Assembly: GCA_009746045.1 (NCBI GenBank)
Contig: RPFO01000253.1
Coordinates: forward strand, 5,420,145 to 5,484,144
From: Mesostigma viride
Taxonomy: Eukaryota; Streptophyta; Mesostigmatophyceae; Mesostigmatales; Mesostigmataceae
DNA: 64,000 bases
Direction: 5' to 3'
Positions 22,849-34,205 of the stretch are shown one piece after another (within the stretch, counting starts at the first letter, position 1; each line of letters begins with the position of its first letter). The notes under the pieces were generated by a model. It searched no databases and was not told the DNA's origin. It saw nothing but the letters and a program-made list of their open reading frames with translations. A program made the translations under genes and the position numbers.

Positions 22849-23585
22849 TTTAACACGTATGGCTATTTAAAATAGCGCCTTAAGGATTGAGAACGAATGT
22901 GAAAGACCTTTGACTTCCTATGCGTCACAGCGCACGATGGTGGCTTAAGAATACTCGTCACACAATACGAATAAGCTCAAACCCGGAAAACCAGTTTCGT
23001 ATATTACAATGTTACCACACAGATTAAAACACTCAATGCGGGAAGACTTACACCCAGTATAGGCGAGGGATTCACACTCGAGCCCACAGGAGATCTACAC
23101 TCCAGGATTAAGCGATGGTAAATAATCTGTAGAGCAACGTGGTAAATTACGATACAAGGTCCGGGATTTCTGGCATAGCTCGTGCCTTCCTATTTTGTCC
23201 CTTCGTCCCCGTTGGTGGCTGCGCCTGGCGCTGCCAACCAGGCATGACGTGAGGTCCGCGGGGACGGGCTTCTCGAACCGTCTAGAACACATTAAAGACC
23301 AGTACGGCTAGAGGCCTCTCCTGAAAATATCCAAATGTCAGTAGGTACCATCATAACGCATGTGCAGTGCCACTTGGCTGTCCCGTAACTCCCGTTCAGG
23401 CGCTAGGTCTGCCTACGGCGCAAAGGCCAAGTTCGTCAGCAAAACTTCTACAACTTCCACACGGATTGCCTCGGCTGCCAACTATACTATGGCCTCGGCA
23501 CTGCCAGGCGCCGGATTACGGTCGGCGCCGATTGACCGGGACGGATAATTTAATACCACACATGGCATGTTGCATCCGTGCAACA
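22849..23585 (-). repeat. chromovirus 5' LTR
   Basis: 737 bp, nearly identical to 6773-7510. Confidence 0.93.
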
Positions 23586-23590
23586 TCAGC

Positions 23591-23818
23591 CTTCGGGTCC
23601 TCCTTGGTGCCAAGCAGAACATCCTTAACCCCGTAGAAGCGACACAAGCCCTCAAGGGATGTCTTGGTCTGAATGGTCTCCTCCCAGCCACGTAGACTTG
23701 TGCCATCGAATTTCAGCACCATCTTGGAGCACACATTCAGCATAGGAGCGTAGTCCATCTCGCTTGCCATGGAGCTTGTAACTGGGCTGGGTTTCTTGGT
23801 GGTCTTCTTGGAGCTCAT
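23591..23818 (-). pseudogene. copia2 gag N-terminus
   Basis: Starts at the ATG in MSSKKTTKKPSP. The segment LKFDGTSLRGWEETIQTK matches the 'F-x-G-x-x-Y/L-x-x-W' start of copia gag (UBN2/DUF4219 type). It is cut by the chromovirus at KADV and resumes at 6767. Confidence 0.82.
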
Positions 23819-23825
23819 GAACAAT

Positions 23826-23837
23826 CCTCCGATACCA
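23826..23837 (-). promoter_or_regulatory. copia2 primer-binding site
   Basis: Minus strand TGGTATCGGAGG directly after the LTR end CCAACA. Identical to the chromovirus site, so both elements probably use the same host tRNA. Confidence 0.85.
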
Positions 23838-24606
23838 TGTTGGAAAGGTAGAGGAAACTAATGGGTTTTACACAATGCCTTGTGCTTGGCCTTGCTACCC
23901 TTTCACCTTGCAGGTGATGAAAGACTGAGCTTGAAGACAATTGAAGAGAGACCAGAAAAAGAGTTTTATTTCATAGTCATTTAGAGGTTAGGAAAAGAGG
24001 TTGAATGGAGGTTCAATGGAGGTTAAATGGAGGTACCTGCCCTTAGGGGGCAGTTTCCTTTTATACCTTTTAGGTAGGAAGGATGACATCAGCAATGACA
24101 TCATCACAGAAGCTTGTAGAAACATCCTAGCATATTCCTAGCATATTCCCAGCATATTCTCAGTATAATCCAGGAATATTCCTGGCATATTCTTAGAACA
24201 TTCCTAGAACATTCTAGACATGATCCAATGAGCTGGCATAATAGCTAGATGCCAAGTGTCTACATAATAATGTGCCACATAACATAATTTAAAAAGTGAC
24301 ACATCTCTTCTCCTTGGAGTGACAAGTGTCATGCAATGAGTCTACCCACTTGTCGTCATGTAAGTCATGACATGTTCTCATCATGAGCTTCCAACACTTG
24401 TCAGCTCGTGGACCAAACACTTGTCCAATAGGCCATAGCACCACTTGTCAATCAAATACGTGATGCTACTAGGCTGACTCAGGGTACAAGTCATCCGTGT
24501 CCAAGTATAGGACTATGGCACATGAATATTGATCAGCTCATTGAGCCCAATCCATCTAGCTCATCATAGCTATCGAATTCCCAGTCCATATGGAATAAAT
24601 CCAACA
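23838..24606 (-). repeat. copia2 5' LTR
   Basis: 769 bp bounded by TGTTGG and CCAACA (perfect inverted ends, canonical TG...CA). AT-rich, with a run of imperfect repeats of an 'AGCATATTCC' type near 24130-24215. Confidence 0.85.
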
Positions 24607-24649
24607 AGAAATAAATCAGGCTGGGATACCTTGTGGCCAGCTGGTGGAT

Positions 24650-26712
24650 ATAATATCCCTAACAGAAACCCAGCAATGTGACCCCCTCGGCCCCTTTTAC
24701 CTGTCTGCCCCGCTGCACAAGGCTCTACAAGGTGTCCACGCTGCGCACCCGGATGTCGTGCTCCTCGCCTATATGGACGATATCCATGCCCTTGGCCCGC
24801 GGCCGACGCTGTGGTTGCCGCCCTGGCTGCCCTTAATTGAAGTGGCCATGGCGGCCATCAACCTCGATCGGCTCACCCTCCCCAAGTGAGCAGTCTTTTG
24901 GCCCCTGCAGGGGGACTGCTCTGGCTTCCCCGCGGCTATCCCGGGGGCATTGCGGGCGCGGGCGCTTGGTTTCTCGTGCCTGGGCGTCCCGGCCTGTGAG
25001 TGACCCTGACTACGTCGAAGAGGAGCTCCGGGCCACCGTGGAACAGCGCACCCATGTCCTCCAGACTTAGGCGCACCTCAAGGACCCCCAGACCAAAGGG
25101 CTCCTCCTGTGGTTTTGCGCCCACCCGCGGGTGGTTCACTGGCTCCGTGGCACTCCCCCCCACTTGGTGCGGCTTGCCGCGGAAGGCCATGACGAGCGCA
25201 TTCAGGCCGCCTTGCAGGTGCTCCTCCCCGGCCCTAGCCTGCCCTAGCTCACTCCGCCATGCGCTTGGCCAGTGGCCACCCTCCCCTGCCGCATGGGCGG
25301 GTGTGGGCTCACCCGCGCCGCCTCCCTCGCCCCCGCGGCCGCGCCTTCCTTGGCTCTGCTGATCTGGCTTGGGCGGAGATCTATCCGCCGGTTGGTCCCC
25401 AGCGCCGTCAGCGCCATTCCCGACTTGGTCACCCCATCTTCCTTGAATCCCCTTTGTGCAGGCTGTGCAGGATTCTTACCTTCGGCGGGGATCCAGCAGG
25501 CCTGCGACCTCGTCCGCCCCGCCCAGGCCGTCCGCCGTCGCCTGCCCCGGGGCACGCCCGGCGTGTCCACTGTCGTCAGTCCTAGTGTCTTCCCTGCCTG
25601 CGTTCATGAAAAACAACAAAAGACCTACGCGGGTATACTACACTGTGCCGACTGGATGGGTCTGCATGCGAGCTTGAACGATCAGGAGAAGGCTTGGCTT
25701 CACTCCGTTTCCCTTAATTGAGGGGAGCGTGGGGTCCGCATTCCTGCGCGCCCTCCCCATGAGCCCTTTGTTCACGCTGGTTCCGGCCCTTTACGCCATC
25801 GCTCTCCGCCATCAGCTGTTTGCCCCGCAGCCTCTCATCACGGCCGGTGCGTCCTGCGGCAGCTGCGGGCTTGCTCTTGATACTACGCACTGCCCAGGAC
25901 GCACTGCATGTCGCGTGCATGGGTGGCCAGCAGAACAAGAACTGGTTCCTCTATCTCCATATGTACCGCTCTCCTCCGGGTGGTGTGTGCCATGGTTTGG
26001 TCGGTGTTTCCCCACTCCACCATCAAGTGCGAGGACACGGATGGGGCCACCCTCTACTCACCCAACCACCGCCTCGACATTACCGTGCTTGACTATGACG
26101 GGTGGGGTTGCCACCTGCTCATCGATGTCTCTGTGGCTCGGCCGCTCTCCGGTCGCCACATCCTCCGGGCAGCTGTGGATGCCGGCGCTGCTGCCGCTGT
26201 GGCTGAGCGCAACAAGTTTGCCTCCTACTGCTGAATGTGGGGCCCCACCGGGTTGATCCCCTTTGTCCTTGAGGAGTTCAGGGCCATGGCCGGGCCCCAA
26301 GACAACTGAGTTTTTCCACGAGTGAGTACCAGCGTCGTGAAGACCGCCTCCACCTCGAGGGTCAGACCGCCCCGTCGTCTGCCCGCACGTGCGCATGGTC
26401 CTCGTATTAGCGGCAGCGCCTGTCACTTGCCCTCACTCACACCGTGGCTGATGTGTTATTCCGCCGCAGGCCTGGGCCGACTTTGTCGCGACCCATGGGT
26501 CTAGATCCCTCCCAGGCCTGCCTGGTGGGCCGGCAGCGATGTTGCTGCGTGTCGTAGTTTTGTGATCAGTAGTTAGTTGTACCTTGTGCAGCTGGCGTGA
26601 TCCTTGGATAATATGTCCGTGTCAGATTCCTTCAGGGTTCTTCTTCTTTTCGGGTTTTTCCTTATGTTGCATGCCCATCTCACCTCCGTAATTTATCATT
26701 CTCAATGAATAT
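24650..26712 (+). mobile_element. LINE1 remnant, plus strand (left palindrome arm)
   Basis: 5'-truncated non-LTR retrotransposon with a restriction-like endonuclease layout. It shows RT palm DPLGPFYLSAPLHKALQGV and AYMDDIHALGP, then KGSSCGFAPTRGWFTG / HPRVVHW thumb-type sequence, a Cys/His knuckle and the endonuclease region (SPNHRLDITVLDYDGWG, LIDVSVARPLSG). The coding frame is interrupted many times (at least six frame changes or stops between 24650 and 26500), so it is dead. The 3' UTR ends near 26712 at CATTCTCAATGAATATATA. Its mirror copy is 26768-28865. Confidence 0.82.
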
Positions 26713-26767
26713 ATATCTTTAGTATTACTATTCATTTCTTCAGGGTTCTTCTTCTTTTCGGGGTTTT
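26713..26767. other. palindrome spacer
   Basis: 55 bp between the two LINE1 arms. It repeats part of the LINE1 3' end (TTCTTCAGGGTTCTTCTTCTTTTCGGGG), suggesting a third, very short tail trapped at the centre. Confidence 0.55.
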
Positions 26768-28865
26768 CCTTCATTGAGAATGATAGTTTACGGAGGTGAG
26801 ATAGGCATGGCAACCTAAGGAAAAACCCGATAACTGGGAGAATAACCCTGAAGAAATTAATAGTAATCTGACACGGACATCCAAGGATCACGCCAGCTGC
26901 ACAAGGTACAACTAACTATACATCACAAAACTATACACGCAGCAACAGCGCTGCCGGCCCACCATGCAGGCCTGGAAGGGATCTAGACCGCATGGGTCGC
27001 GACAAAGTCGGCCCAGGCCTGCGGCGGAATAACACATCAGCCACGGTGCGAGTGAGGGCAAGTGACAGGCGCTGCCGCCAATACGAGGACCACGTGCGGG
27101 CCGACCACGGGGCGGTCTGACCCTCGAGGTGGAGGCGGTCTTCACGGCGCTGGCAGCACTCGTGGAAAAACTCCGCTGTCTTGGGGCCGGCCCATGGCCC
27201 GAACTCCTCAAGGACAAAGGGGATGACCCGGTGGGGCCCCACATTGCCGTAGGAGGCAAACTTGTCGCGCTCAGCCACAGCGGCAGCAGCGCCGGCATCC
27301 ACAGCCGCCCGGAGGATGTGGCGACCGGAGAGCGGCCGAGCCACAGAGACATCGATGAGCAGGTGGCAACCCTGCCCGTCGTAGTCAAGCACGGTAATGT
27401 CGGGGCGGTGGTTGGGTGAGTAGAGGGCGGCCCCATCCGCGTCCTCGCACTTGATGGTGGAGTGGGGAAAGACCGACCGAACCATGGCACACACCACCCG
27501 GAGGAGAGCGGTACATATGGAGATAGAGGAACCAGTTCTGGTTCTGCTGGCCACCCATGCACGCGATGTAGTGCGTCCCAGTACATAGTATCCAGAGCAA
27601 GCCCGCAGGCTGCTGCCGCAGGACGCACCCGCCGTGATGAGAGGTTGCGGGGCAAACAGCTGATGGCGGAGAGCGATGGCGTAAAGGGCCGGAACCAGCG
27701 TGAACAAAGGGCTCATGGGGAGGGCGCGCAGGAATGCGGACCCCACGCTCCCCTCAATTAAGGGAAACGGAGTGAAGCCAAGCCTTCTCCTGATCGTTCA
27801 AGCTCGCATGCAGACCCATCCAGTCGGCACAGTGTAGTATACCCGCGTAGGTCTTTTGTTGTTTTTCATGAACGCAGGCAGGGAAGACACTAGGACTGAC
27901 GACAGTGGACACGCCAGGCGTGCCCTGGGGCAGGCGACGGTGGACGGCCTGAGCGGGGCGGACAAGTTTGCAAGCCTGCTGGATCCCCGCCGGAGGTAAG
28001 AATCCTGCACAGCCTGCACAAAGGGGATTCAAGGAAGATGGGGTGACCAAGTCGGGAATGGCGCTGACGGCGCTGCCCAGGGACCAACCGGCGGATATCC
28101 GCCCAGGCCTGAGCAACGGAGCCAAGGAAGGTGCGGCCGCGGGGGCGAGGCGGGCGGCGCGGGTGAGCCCACACCCGCCCATGCGGCAGGGGAGGGTGGC
28201 CAAGCGCATGGAGTGAGCTGGCAGGCTAGGGCCGGGGAGGAGCACCTGCAAGGCGGCCTGAATGCGCTCGTCATGGCCTTCTGCGGCAAGCCGCACCAAG
28301 TGGGGGGGAGCGCCACGGAGCCAGTGAACCACCCGCGGGTGGGCGCAAAACCACAGGAGGAGCCCTTTGGTCTGGGGGTCCTTGAGGCGCGCCCAAGTCT
28401 CGAGGACATGGGTGCGCTGACAGTTCCACGGTGGCCCGGAGCTCCTCTTCGACGTAGTCAGGGTCACCCACAGGGGCGCCCTGCAGGCACGAGAAACCAC
28501 GCGCCCGCGCCCGCAATGCCCCCGGGATAGCCGCGGGGAAGCCAGAGCAGTCCCCCTGGGGCGAAAAGACTGCACACTTGGGGAGGGTGAGCCGAAGGTT
28601 GATGGCCGCCATGGCCTGCACTTCAAGGGCAGCCAGGGCGGCAACCACGTACAGCGTTGGCCGGGCCAAGGGCGTGGATATCGTCCATATAGGCGAGGAG
28701 CACGACATCCGGGTGCGCAGCGTGGACACCTTGTAGAGCCTTGTGCAGCGGGGCAGACAGGTAAAAGGGGCCGAGGGGGTCACCTTGCTGGGTTCCCGTG
28801 CGGGAAGCGACGTCGGCGAACGTCCCATCCTCCATGAGGAAGGAGAGTTGAGTGGGTTCGCCACT
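26768..28865 (-). mobile_element. LINE1 remnant, minus strand (right palindrome arm)
   Basis: Inverted, better-preserved copy of the same LINE. On the minus strand: GEPTQLSFLMEDG, SRTGTQQGDPLGPFYL, AYMDDIHALGPA, then HPRVVHWLRGAPPHLVRLA, FLRALPMSPLFTLVPALYA, LRHQLFAPQPLITAG and the endonuclease-like SPNHRPDITVLDYDGQG with LIDVSVARPLSGRH. Coding frames still change several times (main open parts 28930-28271, 28644-27754, 27746-26931). 5'-truncated. Confidence 0.82.
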
Positions 28866-30283
28866 AGACACTCCCGGCCAGTTAGGCTCGAAACACACGC
28901 CCTGATCAAGCATGCTGTTTCCGGCCCCACCGTCTAGGTCATCTAGTCGCTCTACACGTAAGCCAGCCATAATTTCAATGCACAAGGATACACCTTTCCA
29001 TCCTTCTACCGACCTTTATGACATAACGCTTAAAAAGATTCTGTTATTCAAGATTTTGTTATTCACAAATAAAATTGAGAATACATTTTAGCCAAAACCA
29101 ATGTTCATCAACAAGAAAGACTGGCTAATTCCAGCCCCTGACCTGCCTAGCTTCGAGCAAGCAAGTCCGGCATGTCCAATACCATGAACATCCGCTACCC
29201 GCTTTCCTTACGGAAGTTGGCCTTGTCCGGATGTATGCCAACACCCAGCCAACCGCTCTCACCCTAAGCTACCGACAGCGCCCAGGCGAATCTACCATAC
29301 TGGTAGTCCCTGCGACAACTGTCCTCGAGACAAATCCAAAAAGGCTTAACTTGTATGCCTATCTCGCCTCGACCCATGAAAACAATCTCGCAACCATCAC
29401 GGAGGTTGCGGCCGGGTTGTTCTACTAGTTAATCACATGAAGACAACTGCGTCGTTGTGAAGTGAAAACTGAACGAACAACGACCACAATGGCCGACTGT
29501 TCATCCTTTTAACCTGCGCAAGCTAACCTTTCCAACATGACATCAGCCAGTGACGACCAAAATACGCTGAACAAGGTGCCGCAAATCTAGCATGCGCTTT
29601 TTAACGTTAGATCAGGTGCTTGCCTGACACAAACCAAATCTCATGAACAAATCTGTCCAAGCACAAGCTAAACAACTTGTAGATATTTTGCAACACTAAA
29701 AAGCGCTGCCGCAATCAGAAATTAACCGGGCTAAATTGCCGGCCATCTCAGGCACCGCTGCTCAAAGCGTGCTGACCGTTCGCGACGTTTCACGTGTAGC
29801 CCTGGTCGTTCTCCACAAAGTCTGGTGTCCCTCGCTGTAGTCCTGGCAGAGCACGTGATCACTGGGCCGGCAGCCAGCCCAACATGCCTGGCCTGCCTTA
29901 GTGGCGCGCGCCAGCGCCTAGACTGCCCCGGTGACGACCGGTAGCCCAAATCCCCCCCCAGCCCACGGCCGCAAATGCGAACGCACTCGCACTTGGACAA
30001 ATTCAGAAGATCCGCTGACGATTCAGTGGACGCGTGATTCCGCGGCGCGGCGCCAAGACAAAGCGGTAAAGTAAACCGCCAAGGTTCCACGGACGTAACA
30101 GTCACGTCACAATAGTTTACCCGCGCGTAAATAAGAACGTAATGGACCGGCACGCGACAACCATTCATCTTCATCATCCTGAACGACTCGAACACGCGGA
30201 CAAGATAACGGCAGGCTCGAGCTAGTCCATGGTCCGGATTCTCCCGATTTCTGGCCTGCACTGGTTGTCTCCTTGATATATAT
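28866..30283. other. 1.4 kb with no supportable gene
   Basis: AT-rich left half. A minus-strand ORF of 176 codons (30261-29731) lacks any recognisable motif. Stretches such as GTGATCACTGGGCCGGCAGCC are not interpretable. Possibly unique host sequence between insertions. Confidence 0.45.
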
Positions 30284-30385
30284 TAAAAATATAATTACTT
30301 ACAGCAGAGTGAAATCACTCAAACCAAAGCAAACGCCCAGCTATAAACCTATATACAGAGCCATGTCAAAGCTCTATACAAAAAG
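30284..30385 (-). mobile_element. LINE2 3' tail, 5'-truncated, minus strand
   Basis: Reverse complement of the last ~100 bp of LINE2 (33045-33150), flanked by 13-bp duplications CCTTGATATATAT at 30271-30283 and 30386-30398. This is a complete target-primed insertion with almost all of the 5' end missing. Confidence 0.82.
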
Positions 30386-30398
30386 CCTTGATATATAT

Positions 30399-33018
30399 AC
30401 TTCGGCCCGGCTGTCGGGGGAGGTCAACTTCGAGCGGGTGGCCGCCGACGTCATCCGCCTCGTCCGCGAGGGGCAGCTCAGCCGGGCCATGACCCGCTTG
30501 GAAATGGCCAAGCTGGCCCCCGCCAATGCGGCTACCCTGGCGGCTTTGGAGGCTCTTCACCCTGCGGAGCCCGGCTTCCAGCTGCCCGTGCCGGACCCCC
30601 TGCCGGCCCCCCTCCGGCTGGACCGCGACTGCTTCCTGGAGGTGATGCGTGCGGTCCCGCGGGCTTCCTCTACCGGGCCGTCGGGCTGGCGCTACGAGCA
30701 CTTGGAGGTCCTGGTGGGGCATGGGGGCGAGGACATTCTCTTTGACACCCTCATTGACCTGCATGGCGGCTGGTCGCGTTCCTCCCGCTGCGCGCGAGTG
30801 GTTAGCGGGCGCTCGCCTCCTCGCTCTGCTCAAGGGTGTCTTGCCCCCCCCCGAGGGCAAGGTGCGCCCGATCGCCTGCGGTGAGGTGCTCCGCAAGCTC
30901 GTGGGCAAAGTGATCTGCCGCCAAAAGGCGCCCGAGCTCCGTGCCTTTTTCTGCCCGCCCCTCGCAGCGGGTGAGACCTCGGTGGCGGCCCAGCTGGGGG
31001 TGACGACTCCAGGCGGGGCGGATATCCTCATCCATTCGGTGCAGGCCTACCTCGAGGCCCACCCCACCCACGCTGTCGTCAAGGTCGACTGCCACAACGC
31101 GTTCAACAGTCTGTCTCGCGCCAGCATGTTTGCGGCCGTCATGGAGTCCTTCGAGGACTTGTACGCTTGGACAGCCGTGTGCTACGGCCAGCCCGGCCAT
31201 CTGGTTCACATCATGGAGGACGGCACTCGCGGCGGCCTGCTGTCGCGGACGGGCACCCAGCAAGGGGACCCCCTGGGACCCCTGTACTTTGCCGCCCCCC
31301 TCCAGGGTTGCCTCCAAGCGGTCCATGCTGCCCACCCGGCGGTCGCTATTCAGGCCTACTTGGATGATATCTACCTTCTGGGCCCTGTGCCGGACACCAC
31401 CGCGGCTCTGCTGGCACTGCAGACCGCGGTGGCCGACATCAACCTCCAGTTGACCCTGGCCAAGTGCGCGGTGTACTCGCCCCAAGGTGATTGCTCCGGC
31501 TTTCCGCCCCAGCTCTTGGGCCGGGACGAGCGCCTCCATGGGTTGGATGTCCTCGGCGTTCCGGTTGGCGACCCCGCGTTTGTCATCGATGCTCTGCGGG
31601 CCGCCCTCGAGGCACGCACTGAGGTACTGCCCTTGATTGCGCGCCTTCATGATTCGCAGACCAAGGGTCTGCTTCTGTGGTTTTGCGCTCACCCTCGCGT
31701 CGTTCACTGGCTCCGGGGCGCTCTTCCGGCTCAGGTCCGGCTGGCCGCCGAGGGCCACGACGAACGCATCCAGTCGGCCTTGGCGCAGCTGGTCCCGGGC
31801 CCCGACCTCCCGCCACATGCTATTCGCATTGCCTCCCTGCCTGCACGGATGGGTGGCTGTGGTCTGACTCGTGCCGCCCGGCTGGCCCCAGCAGCATTTT
31901 TGGGCTCCGTCGCTCAGTCGTGGGCGGAAAGCTGCCGGCTCCTGCCCCTTTTGGCAACGGCAGCGCCTGACCTCCTGGACCCCAGCAACCCCTTGCCCTT
32001 CGTCACTGCCATCCAGGAGGCCTATGCTGAGATCCAGCAGGCCTGTTCTCCCGTCCGTGCCGCTCAGGCGGTACAGCGCCACCTCCCTCGCGGCACTCCC
32101 TCGGTCGCCTCTGTTCAATCTCCCGCCGCATTCCCTGCTCGCGTCATCGATAAACACCAGAAAACCTACGCGGGTATTCTGCACACGGCTGATTGGATTG
32201 CTCTTTTCGCGGACCTCAACGCCCAGGGACGTGCGTGGCTGTTCTCGCTTTCCTTGCGGAGTGTGGGCTCGGCGTACCTTCGTGCTCTTCCCATGGCCCC
32301 CCCATTCGCCTTGGCTCCCAGCCACTACTCGGTGGCGCTCCGGCACCAGCTATTTGCCCCGCAGCCTCTTGTTCCGGCCGGGCGGCCTTGTGGTATAGCT
32401 GTGGGCAGCCGCTGCATGGATCCCACGGGGACTCACTACCTTTCCTGCATGGGGGGCCAACAGAATCAGAATTGGTATTTGTATTTGCACACTGTCCTCC
32501 TGACGGTGGTGCTCGCCATGATTCGGTCGGTTTTCCCCCACGCGAACATCCGGTCCGAGGATGCGGATGGCGCTGCCTTCTATTCCCCCAACCACCGGCC
32601 TGACATCGTGGTGCTGGACTTTGAGGGGGGTGGCCGGCATCTGCTTATTGACGTTTCGGTGGCGCGGCCCTTGGCTCTTAGCCACGTGGCTGGGGCCTCC
32701 CTCACGGCAGGTTACACGGCGGACCGGGCGGAGCGGGCCAAGCTCCTGGCCTACGGCAACGTCGGGCACCATCGTGTGGTGCCCTTTGTCCTGGAGGAGT
32801 TTGGGGCCATGGGGCCCCTGACCTCCGCCTTCTTCAAGGAGTGTTGCCGGCTCCGGGAGGACCGGCTGGACCTGGAGGGCCAGCGGGCCTCATGGTCGGC
32901 GCGGACCTGGACGTCATATTGGCGTCAGCGCTTGTCGGTGGCGCTGACTCGGGCCATGGCTGACATCATGCTCCGCCGTACGCGGGCTGATTTTGCGGTG
33001 CAGCTGCAGGGTTATTAG
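30399..33018 (+). pseudogene. LINE2 RT with restriction-like endonuclease
   Basis: Frame one runs to about 30770 (GEVNFERVAADVIRLVREGQ ... STGPSGWRYEHLEVLVGHGG, an RT entry motif) and the rest is open in the next frame to the TAG at 33018, so there is one frameshift near 30768-30785 (in GGCGGCTGGTCGCG). RT: VRPIACGEVLRKLVGKV, VVKVDCHNAFNSLSR (first Asp), SRTGTQQGDPLGPLYF, AYLDDIYLLG (catalytic DD at about 31351-31380). Then KGLLLWFCAHPRVVHWL, a knuckle C-x7-C-x6-H-x4-C (CGIAVGSRCMDPTGTHYLSC) and the endonuclease with NHRPDIVVLD ... LLIDVSVARP. About 870 residues. It would nick DNA and prime cDNA on the target. Confidence 0.85.
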
Positions 33019-33165
33019 GTTCCTCCCGTTAGGAGTTTCCATTGGTCTTATCGTAGTATAGAGCTTTGACATGGCTCTGTATAGAGGTTTATAGCTGGGC
33101 GTTTGCTTTGGTTTGAGTGATTTCACTCTGCTGTAAGTAATTATATTATTAATATATATTCATTG
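30399..33165 (+). mobile_element. LINE2 non-LTR retrotransposon, nearly complete
   Basis: The best-preserved LINE in the window. It encodes one protein with an N-terminal region, RT and, at the C-terminus, a Cys/His knuckle plus restriction-like endonuclease, the layout of R2/REL-type LINEs and not of APE-type. 3' UTR of ~150 bp ends in an AT-rich tail (ATATTATTAATATATA). The 5' boundary is uncertain because of the adjacent minus-strand tail insertion. About 65% similar in RT to LINE1 by eye, so a sister family. Confidence 0.85.
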
Positions 33166-34205
33166 TCCCGCCGCATTCCCTGCTCGCGTCATCGATAAAC
33201 ACCAGAAAACCTACGCGGGTATTCTGCACACGGCTGATTGGATTGCTCTTTTCGCGGACCTCAACGCCCAGGGACGTGCGTGGCTGTTCTCGCTTTCCTT
33301 GCGGAGTTTGGGCTCGGCGTACCTTCGTGCTCTTCCCATGGCCCCCCCATTCGCCTTGGCTCCCAGCCACTACTCGGTGGCGCTCCGGCACCAGCTATTT
33401 GCCCCGCAGCCTCTTGTTCCGGCCGGGCGGCCTTGTGGTATAGCTGTGGGCAGCCGCTGCATGGATCCCACGGGGACTCACTACCTTGCCTGCATGGGGG
33501 GCCAACAGAATCAGAATTGGTATTTGTATTTGCACACTGTCCTCCTGACGGTGGTGCTCGCCATGATTCGGTCGGTTTTCCCCCACGCGAACATCCGGTC
33601 CGAGGATGCGGATGGCGCTGCCTTCTATTCCCCCAACCACCGGCCTGACATCGTGGTGCTGGACTCTGAGGGGGGTGGCCGGCATCTGCTTATTGACGTT
33701 TCGGTGGCGCGGCCCTTGGCGCTTAGCCACGTGGCTGGGGCCTCCCTCACCGGTGCCCAGGTTACACGGCGGACCGGGCGGAGCGGGCCAAGCTCCTGGC
33801 CTACGGCAACGTCGGGCACCATCGTGTGGTGCCCTTTGTCCTGGAGGAGTTTGGGGCCATGGGGCCCCTGACCTCCGCCTTCTTCAAGGAGTGTTGCCGG
33901 CTCCGGGAGGACCGGCTGGACCTGGAGGGCCAGCGGGCCCCATGGTCGGCGCGGACCTGGACGTCATATTGGCGTCATGCAGCGCTTGTCGGTGGCGCTG
34001 ACTCGGGCCATGGCTGACATCATGCTCCGCCGTACGCGGGCTGATTTTGCGGTGCAGCAGGGCTATTAGGTTCCTCCCGTTAGGCGTTTCCATTGGTCTT
34101 ATCGTAGTATAGAGCTTTGACATGGCTCTGTATATAGGTTTATCGCTGGGCGTTTGCTTTGGTTTGAGTGATTTCACTCTGCTGTAAGTAATTATCTTTT
34201 TTAAT
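33166..34205 (+). mobile_element. LINE2 3' fragment, tandem to the previous copy
   Basis: 5'-truncated copy covering the last third of LINE2 (it starts at the equivalent of about 32120). Near identical, with the frame changed near 33756 and 33980. It encodes the knuckle and endonuclease part (NHRPDIVVLDSEGGG, LLIDVSVARP). Both this copy and the one before end at the string ATATATTCATTG, which continues into the LINE1 tail at 34206, so the target was the end of a LINE1 copy. Confidence 0.82.

Larger units (their letters stand above)
6773..23585 (-). mobile_element. Ty3/gypsy chromovirus, full length, split by copia1 copy B
   Basis: Minus-strand LTR retrotransposon of about 8.5 kb net. From its 5' end (right): 5' LTR, primer-binding site, gag with CCHC, DSGA protease, RT (YLDD), RNase H, integrase (HHCC plus DDE), chromodomain, polypurine tract, 3' LTR. 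A 5-bp duplication TCAGC flanks it, within copia2. Copy B of copia1 sits in the start of RT with duplication GCTGG. The LTRs (738 and 737 bp) differ at only about five sites, so it is young. Coding regions look broken in about four places besides the insertion. Confidence 0.95.
23586..24606 (-). mobile_element. copia2 LTR element, 5' end (LTR and gag start)
   Basis: Minus-strand 5' part of the element whose remainder is 5888-6772: 5' LTR (23838-24606), primer site (23826-23837) and gag N-terminus. The chromovirus insertion split it inside gag. No second LTR was found in the window, so its 3' half is lost or elsewhere. Confidence 0.88.

Noticed and set aside
29731-30261. Minus-strand ORF of 176 codons as a host gene
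   Set aside because: No motif, no splice support and odd composition; kept as unassigned sequence.
30802-32346. Minus-strand ORF of 514 codons
   Set aside because: Exact antisense of the LINE2 RT, whose motifs on the plus strand are unambiguous; a high-GC shadow.
30284-33150. LINE2 as a DNA transposon with ~100-bp terminal inverted repeats
   Set aside because: The left inverted repeat has its own 13-bp duplication and matches only the LINE2 tail, so it is a separate minus-strand insertion.
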